This document shows, in pieces, positions 27,992 through 39,580 of a stretch of 64,000 bases of DNA. Each line of letters begins with the position of its first letter. Position 1 is the first letter of the stretch. Below the pieces are notes generated by a model, which did no database searches, was not told where the DNA came from, and was given only the letters and a program-made list of their open reading frames with translations. The translations under genes and the position numbers were made by a program. Source of the stretch: Cycas panzhihuaensis (lineage: Eukaryota; Cycadophyta); NCBI GenBank assembly GCA_023213395.1, contig CM041465.1, positions 50,165,741 through 50,229,740 of the forward strand, given 5' to 3'.

Positions 27992-28238
27992 TATTATGAG
28001 CCTCCTTAAAAGGTTAATTAACTATATTATTGTTGAATAGGTATTATTGAAAGGATGCAACCTTTAAGTGAAAAGGTCCTATTATACATATAAATATAAC
28101 TTCCAATGTATTGTAAACCATCACATATATATTTTATAATCAATCATCTAATCTTGTGACTATTCAATCTTATAAGTACTCTTGTGTATTCGAAATCTTT
28201 TGGGCTTCCTCCTCAAGTTACGGAGTAGGTCTGTAATA
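27992..28238 (+). repeat. 5' LTR of the Gypsy chromovirus
   Basis: Starts TATTATGAGCCTCC (TG decayed to TA) and ends CTGTAATA. It is very similar to 34273-34519, differing by scattered substitutions and no length change. Confidence 0.9.
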
Positions 28239-28240
28239 AT

Positions 28241-28252
28241 TGGTATCATAGC
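28241..28252 (+). promoter_or_regulatory. Primer-binding site of the Gypsy chromovirus
   Basis: TGGTATCATAGC, one change from the initiator-Met-tRNA complement, two bases inside the LTR. Confidence 0.8.
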
Positions 28253-28365
28253 ACTCTCTTGGGCTAGACTCTACATTCTCGTTGCTAGATTCTCATCACT
28301 ATTTTAGGATTTCTTGTTACTGGATTCTCATCACTGTTTCAGACTTTCTTGTTGCTAGCAGTGCA

Positions 28366-28495
28366 GTCGTTTCTCGTTACTAGATTTCTCATTACTATGT
28401 TTCTCATTATTATGTTTCTCATTACTATGTTTCTCATTACTGGGTTCCTCATTATTGCATAGGGTTTCTCATTGTATTTCTCATTAATGCATTCA
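28366..28495 (+). repeat. 15-bp tandem repeat TTTCTCATTACTATG in the Gypsy leader
   Basis: Five to seven imperfect units between the primer site and gag, with variants TTTCTCATTATTATG and TTCCTCATTATTGC. Non-coding, pyrimidine-rich. Confidence 0.75.
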
Positions 28496-28997
28496 TCATT
28501 CCTTCCACTTTAATTATTGGTCTGATTGCGTCCTGCTTCCGTACATTCTCTATCATCATTTGTCAGTCTACGGTGACTATTGTCTCTGTGTCTTGATAAC
28601 CATCACGTCCCTTCTCTACGTCTCTCTTTTCCTTTATGTATTCTTCTTTTCTCATTCATCTTCCCTGCGTCTTCCATTCTGTCTTCCCATGCTCTCGGGT
28701 GACATCTATATTGATGTTTACGTCCTGCGTCTTTCTAGTAGTTTCTATCTATGTTCTATGTCTTTAGTTTCTGGCTAGTCATTTCCCCATTAATTTACAT
28801 ATATTTTTATCCTTACACTAAAACGCATAGTTCGTCGTCATTACATTACATTATCATAGTAATAATAGTTAATTCATATATATTTTTATCCTTATATTTT
28901 ATCTTATAGTCGTATAGTTGTAAGATATATATTAATATATCTATTCTACCTTACATAACAATTAATCTTTCATAAATAAATAAATATATACATACAT

Positions 28998-29042
<45 letters not shown>

Positions 29043-29677
29043 TAAACCATCTAAATAAGTCCTTTAATGGTTATATATTCACACTCAATAATTTAACATA
29101 GTATTCATATGATTACTCATATGTAATATTATAATCACAATATCATATCACTATCAACATTTATATTCATAATATATTTCAATAGTTAGTATATCTTACA
29201 TCTTTCTTTTATGGTCACTATATGATTATTCACATTATCACTTCCATTCGGGCTGGATTATTCATATTATCACTTAATACAAGTTAATTATTTAATTTTC
29301 CTTCCTTACATTCATTACTGCCTTTTATTCCATTTGCCTTTATCGCTTTCCTTGTCATCAATCTGTTCAACCCATCAGTTTCATTAATATTTATTCACGG
29401 GCTGACGTCTTCATCATATTTAATCTAATATCCATTGGACCAATTTAGTATTCTATTTTATAAGGGTGATTAGTTGAGTCATCTCGAATAGTGTCAAGAC
29501 AAAAGCTAAAATATTATTGTAGGCATTGAAGTTTTATTTAGTACATGAGATTTATACATCAATAAAAGAAATTAACATAAGAAGCATTCACTATCTATCT
29601 TCTCTAATAACCTAAACATAATAGTCAATCATTGGAATCGTACTTATAAACCCATTAAAATAATAAACACTGAAGAT
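28496..29677 (+). other. Rest of Gypsy leader, with a GATA microsatellite
   Basis: Non-coding, C/T-rich near the start. A short (CATA)n-(TA)n-(GATA)8 microsatellite lies at about 28983-29042. The open frame at 28560-28778 is only a by-product of base bias. Confidence 0.55.
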
Positions 29678-30880
29678 ATGGCAAATAACACTGTTCAAAA
29701 AGAGATCATCGAACCAATCACTCAAGCAGTCCACAGTGCGGTCCAAATGTCAAACACTCTCTTGAATCATACTTTACACCAAATTTTGGATAAACTAATA
29801 ATCATAATGACTAGTAGGAAGGAGGACATAATTGTGCCAGATTCAGAAGATGAAGCAATGAGTCATCAATCACATATTTGACATCAAACTATAAGAAACT
29901 AGTTAAAGCCTCAATTATTGCTGATTAATTTTTAAAATGAGGCTATCAAAAAATATCTTAACGAATATCATAATTTAACTCATGAAGAACAGAAGATAGT
30001 AGGTTTTCAAGCTTACTTCAACTGCCTACAAAGTATTCAAACATAGAAAAATAAAAAGTTAAAAAAAATTACTATATAACGTTTTAGTTTGGAGAAAAAA
30101 TCACATGAACCGAGAGTGTGGATACAACAAATGGAAAATTATTTCTGCTTAATGGAGATTAAGCCAGTAGAGCAAGTTCTGATAGCCACTTTACACATGG
30201 ATGGGATAGCGTGTGAATGGTGGCAGTGTCTCGAATAAACCTCTTTTCAAGATCAATTACCTACCTAGAAAGAATTCATGCATTTATTCATTGAGCGATT
30301 TAAAACCATATCTAATCATGATTATGATTCTGAGTTATAAAAATTAAAGCAAACTAGTTATGTGGAAGAATACATTGCAACATTCACAAGGTTAAGCTAT
30401 GTGTTAGAAGATATTCTAACTAATCGACTTATCCAACTATATATACATGGTCTGATAACAGAGATCCAAGCCAATATTAAAATTCAAGAATCTTAGGATT
30501 TGAATAAGGTAATACAACTAGCCAAAATATAGGAAGGAAAGATCAATGAATTATAGAAGGCAAGAATAAGACCCTATATTCCTCTATATGCTTGTTCTAA
30601 TTCTTCTTCAACTATACGACCTAGTCTTGTACCTAACAGAATTACTCGGCTAGTAAAACCATTACTTCAAAAAATAAGAGCCGAGCAAGAAGAATTACAA
30701 AAAAGATATCTCTGTTTTAGGTGTGCTGAAAAATAGACACCTAATTATAAATGTTAGAAAAATCAATTATATACAATCAAATTATCTCCAGTAGCAGAGG
30801 ATAAGGAAATTAAAGAAGAGGGAGATACAAAAAGTGGCCAAGAAAATATTATTGAAAATCAGGAATACCAATATAACCAG
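29678..30880 (+). pseudogene. Gypsy gag, broken
   Basis: ATG at 29678 opens a short N-terminal segment that stops at 29879. The retrotransposon gag core follows with stops: EPRVWIQQMENYFCLMEIKP (about 30108), LHMDGIACEWWQCLE (about 30192) and EEYIATFTRLSYVLED (about 30365). These match the plant Gypsy gag pattern (W-x-x-x-x-E-x-x-F, 'AxxWW', 'Y-x-x-x-F-x-x-L'). A CCHC zinc knuckle is decayed at about 30712 (CFRCAEK-stop-TPNYKC; the His is Asn). Gag forms the particle and binds the RNA. Confidence 0.8.
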
Positions 30881-30898
30881 GAGGAGGACATCTTAAAA

Positions 30899-31219
30899 TT
30901 GTCATTCTCAGCAATGAGTGGTTTGACAAGGTCTGACATGCTCAAACTACGAGGATTTATTAAAAATCAAACTATTACGATTTTGATCGATCCTAGAAGT
31001 ACTCATAACTTCATTGATAGAATATCAGCTCAACACTTAAAATTATTTCCATCTAGAACGGCACCTTTTCAAGTAAGTGTTAGAGGGCGACAGGTTCTAT
31101 TTGGACAAGGAATGATGGAAAACCTTAAAATCTCAATTGGTGATGTTATTCTTAAAGAAAATTTTTATGTACTAGATGTTAGTGGAGTAGATATTATTTT
31201 GGGGAGCCAATGGTTATGA
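30899..31219 (+). pseudogene. Gypsy aspartic protease, open but mutated
   Basis: An open frame of 106 codons within the polyprotein. The catalytic region reads ILIDPRSTHNFID (about 30985), where active enzymes have L-I-D-S-G-(S/A)-T-H-N-F-I, so Ser-Gly has become Pro-Arg. The C-terminal half has the family end 'GVDIILGSQWL' (canonical 'GxDxILGxxWL'). The protease matures Gag-Pol. The start codon at 30899 is internal, not a true start. Confidence 0.85.
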
Positions 31220-31329
31220 ACTTTAGGAACTTTTGAGATGAATCTTGAAAAATTATTTATGAGATACAAGAAAGATGGAAGAACTATTATGCTTCAAGGA
31301 GAGAACCTAGAAATAGCCAACTAATATCT

Positions 31330-32330
31330 CATAAACAAATGGAAAAATTAATCAAGAAAGACCACCGTGGTATGATGGATCATTTTTTTTTATCTAGGTA
31401 GAAATTAAGCCAACTACACAAGAAAATGAAATACAATAGGTCATCCAAAAATATAAAGAAGATTTCTAAAATATTCTAACAGAATTGCCACCAAACAAGG
31501 GATTTGAACACCAAATTGAGTTGGAAGCAGGCACTAATCCAATTGTTATTTGACCCTATAAACAACCACATCATTATCAGAATGAGATTGAAAAGATCAT
31601 ATAAGAATTATTAGTTATAGGAGTAATAACTCCTAGTAAAAGCTTGTTTGCAGCACCTATAATCTTAGTAAGGAAGAAAGATGGATCTTATCATATGTGC
31701 ATAGACTGCCGAGTGTTAATAAATTTATAATAAAAAATAAATTTCCTATACCAAGAATCGATGAGTTGCTAGACGAATTATAGGGAGCAGAATATTTTTT
31801 AAAAATTAATTTAAAATCAGGTTATCATCAAATTCATATTAAATCAGAAGATACATACAAAATAACCTTCATTACACACCATGGTCATTATGAATTCAAG
31901 GTAATGCCCTTTGGTCTAACCAATGCACCATCCACATTCCAAGCTATAATGAATCAAGTTTTGAAACCTTTCTTACGAAAGTTTGTCTTAGTCTTCTTTG
32001 ATAACATATTAATATTCAATAAACAATGGGGAAAACACATGAACCATCTTGACCCAGTACTAAGCACCTTGAAGAACTAAAAATTTTATGCTAACAAATC
32101 AAAATGTTATTTTGGAATGAAAGAAATAGAATATCTTGGTCATCTTATCTTAAAAGAAGGAATTAGAGCTGATCTAGGAAAAGTTAAGGCAATTCAAGAA
32201 TGGATGATACTCAAAAATATTATAAAACTCTGAGAATTTCTAGGTTTAACTAGATATTATCAACGTTTTGTTAAAAATTATGCATAGAAAATAGCTGCCT
32301 TAACCTGATTATTAAAAAAGGATTCTTTCC
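31330..32330 (+). pseudogene. Gypsy reverse transcriptase, heavily broken
   Basis: Fragments across frames show the chromovirus RT order: an 'ELLVIGVITPS' block (about 31606), RKKDGSYHMCIDCRVL (about 31670), NLKSGYHQI-like (about 31808), PFGLTNAPSTFQAIMN (about 31909) and an active site VFFDNILIF (about 31990; active VFFDDILIY, so the second Asp is Asn). The RT-RNase H connection ends with 'FLGLTRYYQRFVKNYA' (about 32234). Stops are frequent. Confidence 0.8.
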
Positions 32331-32344
32331 AATGGAATGAAGAA

Positions 32345-32790
32345 GCAACCAAGTGTTTTGAACAAGTTAAGAAAATAATGACCCAATTACCAATGCTAAC
32401 ATCACCAATTTTTTCTAAAATTTTCATAATAGAATGCGATGCATTAGGAATAGGAATTGGTGCAGTACTAATGCAAGAAGGTAAACCCATTGCATTTGAA
32501 AGTAGAAAGTTAAACAATCGAGAAATTTTCAAATCAACCTATGATAAAGAAATGATGGTCATTATATGCACTTTAGTTCAATGGCACCGGTATCTATTAG
32601 GTAGCAAATTTATAGTCAAGACAGATCATAATAGTTTACAATATTTATTGAAACAAAAAGAATTGTCCCCTTAACAACAAAAATGGATAAGTAAAATTCA
32701 AGCATTTGATTTTGACATAACATACAACAGGGGTAAAAATAACATGGTAGTTGATGCCTTATGTCGGAAAGATGAAGAGAGTATAGAATC
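32345..32790 (+). pseudogene. Gypsy RNase H domain, mostly open
   Basis: An open stretch 32378-32671 contains IECDALGIGIGAVLMQEGKP (first Asp), YDKEMMVII (Glu) and VKTDHNSLQYLL (Asp). After one stop it ends FDITYNRGKNNMVVDALCRK (last Asp; usual V-A-D-A-L-S-R). All four catalytic acids can be placed, making this the best preserved domain of the element. Confidence 0.85.
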
Positions 32791-32984
32791 TCAATTAAAG
32801 GCTATCTCAATGATAGAACCAGTATGAATCATGGATTTACAATTAGAATATGTGAAAGATCTTGATATTCAACAACTCTCTCAAAGAATTCAATAAGGAA
32901 AAGAAGATAAATTCAAATGGAGAAATGATATTCTATGGTATAAAGAATGAATATTCTTAGGTCCAAGCTTAGCTTTCCGTAACA

Positions 32985-34020
32985 AGATATTAAATGAAGC
33001 ACATGTAGTACCCACCATAGGATATGAAAGATTTTATAAAACATATCTGCAAGCCAAACAGTCATTTTTTTGGAAAGGAATGAAAAAGGACATAAAGAAA
33101 TTTGTAGTTGAATGCACAGTATGCCAAGCCAATAAATATGAATGTATTGCTACTCCTGGTCTGCTCCAGGCTCTTCCTATTTCACAACAAAAATAGGAAA
33201 GTATTAGCATGGATTTTATCACATGTTTACTAAAATCAGAAGGGAAAGATGCTATCTATGTGGTTGTGGATCGTTTAACAAAGTTCGCTCATTTTATATC
33301 CATTCAATCTAATTATAAAGCTTAGTAATTAGCTGAAGTGTTTATCAAAGAAATTCACAAGTTACATGGCTTTCCACAGACCATTATTAGTGACAGAGAT
33401 CCCAAATTCTTAAGTCATTTCTGGCAAGAAATATTTCGGCAAGTAGGTACAAAACTATATATGAGGACCAGTTATCATCCACAAATATATGGACAAACTA
33501 AAGTAGTTAATAAATGTTTAAAGAATTATTTACGAAATTACGTAATAGATAAACAACATTTGTGGGTCAAATGGTTACATTTAGCTAAAGCATGGTATAA
33601 CTCTTCTTACCATTTATCCATTAAAATGACCCCTTATTAAGCATTATATGGCTACCAACCAACTCAATTAAAAGATTGGTTAAACAAGGATAATAAGGTC
33701 CCAATAGTTAATAACTATCTCTAAGAGTCACAAAATATAATTCAAATATTAAAGTGACATTTAGAAGAAGCAAGAAATCGTATGAAACAACAAGCTGATA
33801 AAAATAGTACCAAGAGAATATTCAAAATCGGAGATTGGGTCTATGTGAGACTGCAACCATATAAGCAAGCATCATTAAAAAAATCTCAAAAACAAAAATT
33901 GAGTCCTTGATTTTATGGTCCTTTTTAAGTTCAACAAAGAATTGGAGCAGTGGCTTATACCTTAGAACTTCTGACCTCAAAATTACACAATGTATTTCAT
34001 GTATCATGTCTTAAAAAGAA
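32985..34020 (+). pseudogene. Gypsy integrase, broken
   Basis: The zinc-binding HHCC region is at about 33000-33130 (GYERFYKTYLQAKQSFFWKG, then CTVCQANK). The core has SMDFIT (33209, first Asp), ISDRDPKFLSHFWQ (33395, second Asp) and HPQIYGQTKVVNKCLK (33478). The usual 'T-E-V-V-N' catalytic Glu is Lys, so the DDE triad is lost. Open from 33338 to 33637, then ALYGYQPTQL and a C-terminal 'GDWVYVRLQPYKQ' region (33834), ending HNVFHVSCLKKKIGDHV (33988). It inserts the cDNA in intact relatives. Confidence 0.85.
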
Positions 34021-34074
34021 AATTGGAGATCATGTACAGGTACAAATAGACTTGCCTCTCTTAGATGAAGAAGG

Positions 34075-34245
34075 CAAATTAATCTTATTACCAGAAGCTA
34101 TCCTTGAAGTTTGAGAACATCGACTATGGTCAAAAACTATTCGAGAATATTTGATCAAATGGAAACAATTGCCTATCGAAGATGCTTCCTGGGAATCCTC
34201 TGATTTTTTCAAGCTTCATCCTAATTTGAGAAATGAGAGTTTAAT
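34075..34245 (+). pseudogene. C-terminal chromodomain-like segment of the Gypsy integrase
   Basis: After LPEAILEV, a stop and EHRLWSKTI, the sequence REYLIKWKQLPIEDASWESS followed by DFFKLHPNL has the chromodomain core: a Tyr-Leu-Val/Ile-Lys-Trp strand, then E-(D/E)-x-(S/T)-W-E and a final helix. This marks the element as a chromovirus; such domains bind modified histones and steer integration to heterochromatin in known members. Confidence 0.75.
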
Positions 34246-34272
34246 GGGCGAAACATCTGGAGAGGGAGGAAT

Positions 34273-34519
34273 TGTTATGAGCCTCCTTAAAAGGTCAATT
34301 AACTATATTATTGTCGAATATATATTATTGAAATGATGCAACCTTTAAGCGAAAAGGTCCTATTATACATATAAATACAACTTCTAATGTATTGTAAACC
34401 ATCACATATATTTTTTATAATCAATCATATGATCTTATGACTATTCAATCTTATAAGTGCTCCTATGTATTCGAAATCTTTTGGGCTTCCTCCTTAAGTT
34501 ATGAAGTAGGTTCATAACA
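34273..34519 (+). repeat. 3' LTR of the Gypsy chromovirus
   Basis: TGTTATGAGC...TCATAACA, equal in length to the 5' LTR and directly after the purine-rich tract. Confidence 0.9.
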
Positions 34520-34524
34520 TTGTA

Positions 34525-35562
34525 TCCATATGTTGAGAGATAACTAAGTTGTTTGTATGTTGTTTTGGAGACTTGTTTGCTTTAAAGAAACACTTACAGT
34601 TATTTTGAGGTTATTGGACAGTGTAGTGTATTGGTTGGGCATGATCTAGAGGCTATTGGGTAGAGTTGGGACTATTTACCTATTATATTCAAGTCTTTTG
34701 GCCTCTCTAAAGACTGGTTGGTGTTTATTATTATTGGTTGGGCGTGATCTGGAGGCTATTGGGCAGAGATGGGATTATTTTCCTATTGTATTCAAGTTTT
34801 TTTGTCTCACTAAAGGCTGACTTGCATCTATTAAGGTTGGTTAGGTATGTTTAGAGGTGGTTAGGCAGCATATAGATTACTTACCAGTCGTACATAGTGG
34901 GTATAAGCCTTCATCACTATGCACTAGTCTGTGTAGTGTATACAAGCCAATTTAGTGTTGTGGCAGTCGTGCCTCATGGTATCACACAAAGGCAAATTTT
35001 CATTTCACTTTTGAATGAATTTTACTAAGGTTTGATACTTAGTAAATCATAATCTCTTTTATGCCTTTCATTTTAATCATGTAGGTTAAGTGATAAGGCA
35101 CGATGTATTTGAAAAGTCATAACTCTAAGAATATACCTTTTGGTATATTCTCTTCAATGACAAAATATAAAAAAAGAGACCCTTAGACCTTTGATACATT
35201 ATATTTTACCTAGTGTGAGTGTATTTGGAGTATTCTTAATCTATTTTGAGCATGGATTGAGGAGATCTTTTATGATTTAGACTTAAAGACCATGCACTAT
35301 AGCCATGTGGAGTCATCCTTTATTCTTGAAGCATTGTTTTAAGTGCCTTAAGGGTCATTTTTGACATATTTTTGGGGTATTTTAAGGTCATTTATTGATA
35401 GTTAATGAGGCATAAACAATCAGTGGCTCACTTAACATGGGTATAGTCAGTGTTGGGTGCCCTTGGAAGCATGCTCATGAGTTAGAGGAGGACACAGGGA
35501 TGCAATTTTATCTTGCAGATATTTGTTCTGGTATAGATTGTTTCGTAGTGAATCCTATTTCT
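34525..35562 (+). other. Copia B2 untranslated leader, second part, with a 103-bp tandem repeat
   Basis: Non-coding. Units starting TATTGGTTGGGC at 34629 and 34732 repeat about 103 bp (shared GATCTAGAGGCTATTGGG, TATTCAAGTCTTTT), with a partial, diverged third unit from about 34836. The gag start follows at 35563. Confidence 0.7.
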
Positions 35563-36330
35563 TGAAGATGGAGCGTATTATACCCAAAGTTATCTTCAAT
35601 GGTAACAGTTTCAGCGAGTGGAAGGCCAATATAGAACTTACTCTGATGGTGAATCAACTCTAGGGAATCACTAAGGTAAAATTGGATGTGATTCCATTAG
35701 AGAATAAGGAGAAAATTTATCTTGAAGTGAAGCAATTTAGGTCATGGGACTATTGAAATTGTCACTGACACTGGACTAGAGAGCATTAGTTCACAATCTA
35801 GATGAACTAGCTAAGATATCGAAAAAAATGTGTGATATATTTAAAAAGAAGTAAACAAATAGATGTCTTACACTGATGTTAGAATTACTCAACTCACATG
35901 TGGAGGATGAGAATAACACCAGCTCCTGCCTTAACAAGATTATAGACTTGAAGAGTAAGCTAGAGGAATTGAAGCCAAACTTGATCGATGATGCATTATT
36001 ATTCATAATAATCATGTAAAAATTATCGGTTATCTTTGCCATATTCTAGACCATTTATGATAGAGATAAAGTGATGGAAGCAGAGACGTTTAATAGGCTT
36101 AAAAACCTTATTCTAGTGGAGGATGCTAAGCTGAAACATCAAGGTATACTTGGAGGTTCTGGTTCAAGCCGTGCCTTAGCTATAAAAACTCAGAGGAAGG
36201 AGGCCACTAAGGAGGAGAAGATCACACAAAGGTTAGGAGAAAGTTCTCAAGATAAAATGAAGTTCAATAAGAAATATAATTACTACAAGAAGGATGGTCA
36301 CCATGAGAAGAACTATTAGTGCAAGCGTCA
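35563..36330 (+). pseudogene. Copia B2 gag, broken
   Basis: Starts near 35570 with MERIIPKVIFNGNSFSEWKA, a typical Copia gag opening (F-x-G-x-x-F-x-x-W-K). Later parts include LLNSHVEDENNTSSCLNKII (about 35885) and an open stretch 36071-36316. The zinc knuckle is reduced to YYKKDGHHEKNY (about 36283): the Cys residues are Tyr. Several stops. Confidence 0.75.
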
Positions 36331-36399
36331 TGACAAGCATAAAGTTAACTAAGATGATAAAGGGAAGAATGTTATTGCTCACTATGTCTAAGCAAAATC

Positions 36400-37620
36400 T
36401 TTATCAGCTAAATTAGATCAGAGAGATTATTGGGTGGTTGACTCTAGAGCATAGAAGCACATTTATTACTAGAGGCAGAACTTTAATATGATGACTTCAA
36501 ATCAGAGTGGTGTTGAGATTGTCCTTAGAGATGCTTGTGTCTTGTCGGTAGAAAGTATCAGTGAAGTTTCCATTACATGAGGTAAATTTATTAGGGTGTA
36601 TTATGTATCGAAGATGCAGTTGAACCTTCTTTTAGCTTAGGAGATCTTCAAACAAGGTATGAAGGTGGAGCTCTATGATGACAAATGCCTAATTAAGGAT
36701 TCAAAATAGAACTTTACTATCATAGCTACTGGGAAAGTCAGGGATAATTTCTGGGTATTTGAAAAGTTTTAGTCTCAGAAGAAGTCATGTTCCTTTATTA
36801 CTAGTGCAGCTGATATGAGTAAGTTATGGCATAACTGCCTAGGTCATCTTAATTACAAGAGTATTACATTATAGAAGAGGTTGAAGATGGTGGAAGGATT
36901 GTCACTGGTTACCTGCTTAGATGGTGTGTGCGAAGGGTATATATATGGCAAGTACCATTGCTTACCTTTTGCTCGTGATAATGCCTAGAGAGCCAAGGAG
37001 AAGCTAGAGCTTGTACATTCAAACATAATGGGTCCTCTTCCTACCCCTTCGATATTTACTTTCTCAAGAATAAGTTAGATATATTTGATCACTTTTATGA
37101 CTAGAAAGTGATGGTTGAAAATAAATATGATAAGAAAATAAAGTCGTTAAGAAGTGATAATGGCAAGGAATATGACAACAATGCATTCAATCAGTTATGC
37201 CATGATCATGGTATAAAACAAGAATTTGTGGTCCTATATACCCCATAATATAACAGAGTTACTGAAAGAAAGAATTATACCATGATAGAGATGGTGAGGT
37301 GTATGGTGCATGCTAAAACCATACCACCGAAGTTTTGGGTAGAAGCTATGGTGATTGATGTCTATATTTTGAACTAGGTACCCACTCAAACAGTTCATAG
37401 CATGACCCTCAGAGAAAAATGGACCCATCATAAGCATGTCATTATCCATTTAAAAATGTTTGGGTGTATCACGTATGGCCACATCCCAAATGATAACTAA
37501 AAGAAGATAGATCAGAAAAGTCTAAAGTACATATTCATGGGGTATTGCACTAAGAATAAAGCCTACAGACTATGGGATCCATAGGGGAGAAGATTATGAT
37601 TAGTCAGGATGTCAAATTTG
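36400..37620 (+). pseudogene. Copia B2 protease and integrase, broken
   Basis: The protease site reads WVVDSRA-stop-KHI (about 36433; canonical D-S-G-A). The GAG-pre-integrase part has LWHNCLGHLNYKSI (about 36823). The integrase core has LVHSNIMGPL (about 37012; the first Asp is Asn), SLRSDNGKEY (about 37146, second Asp) and RVTERKNYTMIEM (about 37256, Glu), then PKFWVEAM (about 37330) and HLKMFGCITYGHIP (about 37450). A deletion lies between 37090 and 37110, so the core is shortened. Confidence 0.8.
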
Positions 37621-37949
37621 ATGAGACATTGATGTATCATGATAAACAATCATCAGAGGAGCCTTTTTACACCCCCCCCCCCCCTTTCTCCGATCCCCAG
37701 ATTCATCAAGCAAAGAGGACAATGAGTTAGTTGTTGAAACACCTGAGGAAGAAGGATCAAGTGGGACAAATAATAATGAGGAGTTGTTGTGAGTTGAAGT
37801 ACCTCTAGTAATAGGTCCTTCAATACCTTTATGGGCAAGGAAGACTCTAGAAGATTCCGGTGTGATGATGCATACCTTAATTGATGATCGAAGAACATAA
37901 AGTCAACATGCCAGTCAAACTCTATTGGTAGACACCAATGACTCTAGTG

Positions 37950-38990
37950 ATCCTAATTCATTCGATGAAGCAAAAGGAGATCTAAGATGGAGAGTTGTAA
38001 TAGAGGAGTATAATTCTCTACTAAAGAATGACATATAGGATTTAGTTCCACTACCTCTGACAAAGAATCATGTAGGATGCAAGTGGGTCTATAAGATAAA
38101 GTTCTTCTTTAATAGAGAGGTGGACAAGTTTAAGGCCAGACTTGTTGCATAGGGATTCAAGCAAAAAGAAGGAATTAACTATGAAGAAACATTTGTACCA
38201 GTCTCTATAATGATAATGGTTTGTTTATTGATTTCCTTAATAGTAGCTTATGGTTAGGAGTTACATCAGATGGACATAAAGTTTGCATTCCTTAATGGAG
38301 ATCTAAAGAAGGAAATATATATGTCATAACCTCTGGGATTTATTAAGGATGACTAAGAGCATCTTGTGTGTCATTTGAAGAAGTCAATCTATGGCTTAAA
38401 ACAAGCACCTCATGCTTGGTATGAAAATATGGATGCGAAGTCGAAAGCTAAAGGTTTCAAGATTTCTAAACTCGACCCAAATCTATATGTGAAGAGAAGA
38501 GGGACTTCAATAATAGCTTGTGTGGTGTATATGGATGATGTAATTACTGACAATAACTATGGCAAGGCTATTGCTAAAGTCAAATCTAATCTGGGAGCTT
38601 CATTTGACATGATAGACGTTGGGAGACTTCACTACTTATTGGGCATTCAGGTCAGGCAAATGGATGATAGGATCGTGTTATTGCAGTCACAGTATGTGAA
38701 AAACTTACTGGAGAAATTTGGAATATAAAATTGTAAACCAATTGCAACACCATATGTAAAAGGCACAAAGTTTCAAAAGGATATGGCCAAGCCCTATATA
38801 GATGGCACAAAGTATCGGTAGTTGATAGGGAGTCTGATCTATTTGACTCATACCAAGCCTGATATCACATACACTGTTGGGTTGGTTTCTCGCTATATGC
38901 AGAATCCTCAGGAACCTTATTTGGTTGTAACTAAGTAGAGTTTGAAGTATTTGAAGAGCACTATCAATCTTAGTCTCAAATACCATTGAG
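37950..38990 (+). pseudogene. Copia B2 reverse transcriptase, partly open
   Basis: RVT_2-type RT: W-R-x-x-x-x-E-E-Y-x-S-L-L-K-N region (about 37989), [10 protein letters not shown] (about 38070), INYEETFVPVS (about 38176), MDIKFAFLNGDLKKEIYM (about 38271). Then an open stretch 38366-38725 has LKKSIYGLKQAPHAWYE, DPNLYVK and the catalytic box VVYMDDV (38524; YVDD in most). Downstream RLHYLLGIQV and an open-ended connection follow. The catalytic Asp pair is intact but flanking stops make it dead. Confidence 0.85.
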
Positions 38991-39480
38991 ATGAAGAGAT
39001 ATAATTGTATGTCTATAGGGATATTGATTGGGGAGGAGATTCTGACTATAAGAAGTCCATTGCTAGATAACTATTTGTTGTTGGAAATGGATTTATTTTG
39101 TGGTAGTTGAAGAAGTAATGGAAAGTGGCACTATCTTCTACAAATACAAAATATCAAGGACTCGGTGCTGGTAAGAAGGAAGTTGTATGGTTGCAAGGTC
39201 TCTTGGAGTTTCTTGGAGTTTCCAACGAACATCTGATTATCTTTGTTAATAATCAAAGTACCATTTTCCTATCAAAGAATTCAAAGTTTCATGCACGTAT
39301 AAAGCACATTGAGATTCAGCACTATTAAATTTGTGAACTGATGAAATTAGGAAAATTATAGGTTGACTACTGTTTGAGTGAATTCTAGCTTGTGGACATG
39401 TTCACTAAACCTCTCATTGAAGATTAATTTACAAAGATGCATATCGGACTTGGGCTCACCAATATTATCCTTAAGAGGGG
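38990..39480 (+). pseudogene. Copia B2 RNase H, broken
   Basis: Fragments read WGGDSDYKKS (about 39029), then from 39125 an open stretch ALSSTNTKYQGLGAGKKEVV followed by W-L-Q-G-L-L-E-F-L, NNQSTIFLSKNSKFH and RIKHIEIQHY, and finally VDMFTKPL (about 39396). This matches the C-terminal RNase H of Copia; the usual 'STEAEY' acidic residue reads STNTKY. Confidence 0.8.
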
Positions 39481-39568
39481 ATGTACTGACAAGGATAAAG
39501 AAGTTGCAAGATAGTCCTAGCCTTTGTAATAACACAGTTGTTACAGTTAGCATGCTCTCCACATTCAC

Positions 39569-39580
39569 ATTAAGAGGGGA
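39569..39580 (+). promoter_or_regulatory. Polypurine tract of copia B2
   Basis: ATTAAGAGGGGA directly before the 3' LTR. A second purine tract AAGAGGGGATG lies about 100 bp upstream (39473), suggesting a duplicated tract. Confidence 0.75.

Larger units (their letters stand above)
27992..34519 (+). mobile_element. Gypsy chromovirus LTR retrotransposon, inserted in copia B2
   Basis: The LTRs are both exactly 247 bp (27992-28238, 34273-34519). A primer site lies 2 bp inside (28241) and a polypurine tract GGAGAGGGAGGAAT at 34258-34271. The interior holds gag, protease, RT, RNase H, integrase and a C-terminal chromodomain-like segment in the Gypsy order. The target-site copies are CCGTA (27987-27991) and TTGTA (34520-34524), identical except for two C-to-T changes. 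The 6528-bp length is normal for a chromovirus. Confidence 0.9.

Noticed and set aside
28560-28778. 72-codon open frame, Ser/Leu/Phe rich, possible small membrane protein
   Set aside because: It lies in the untranslated leader of the Gypsy element and reflects pyrimidine-rich sequence.
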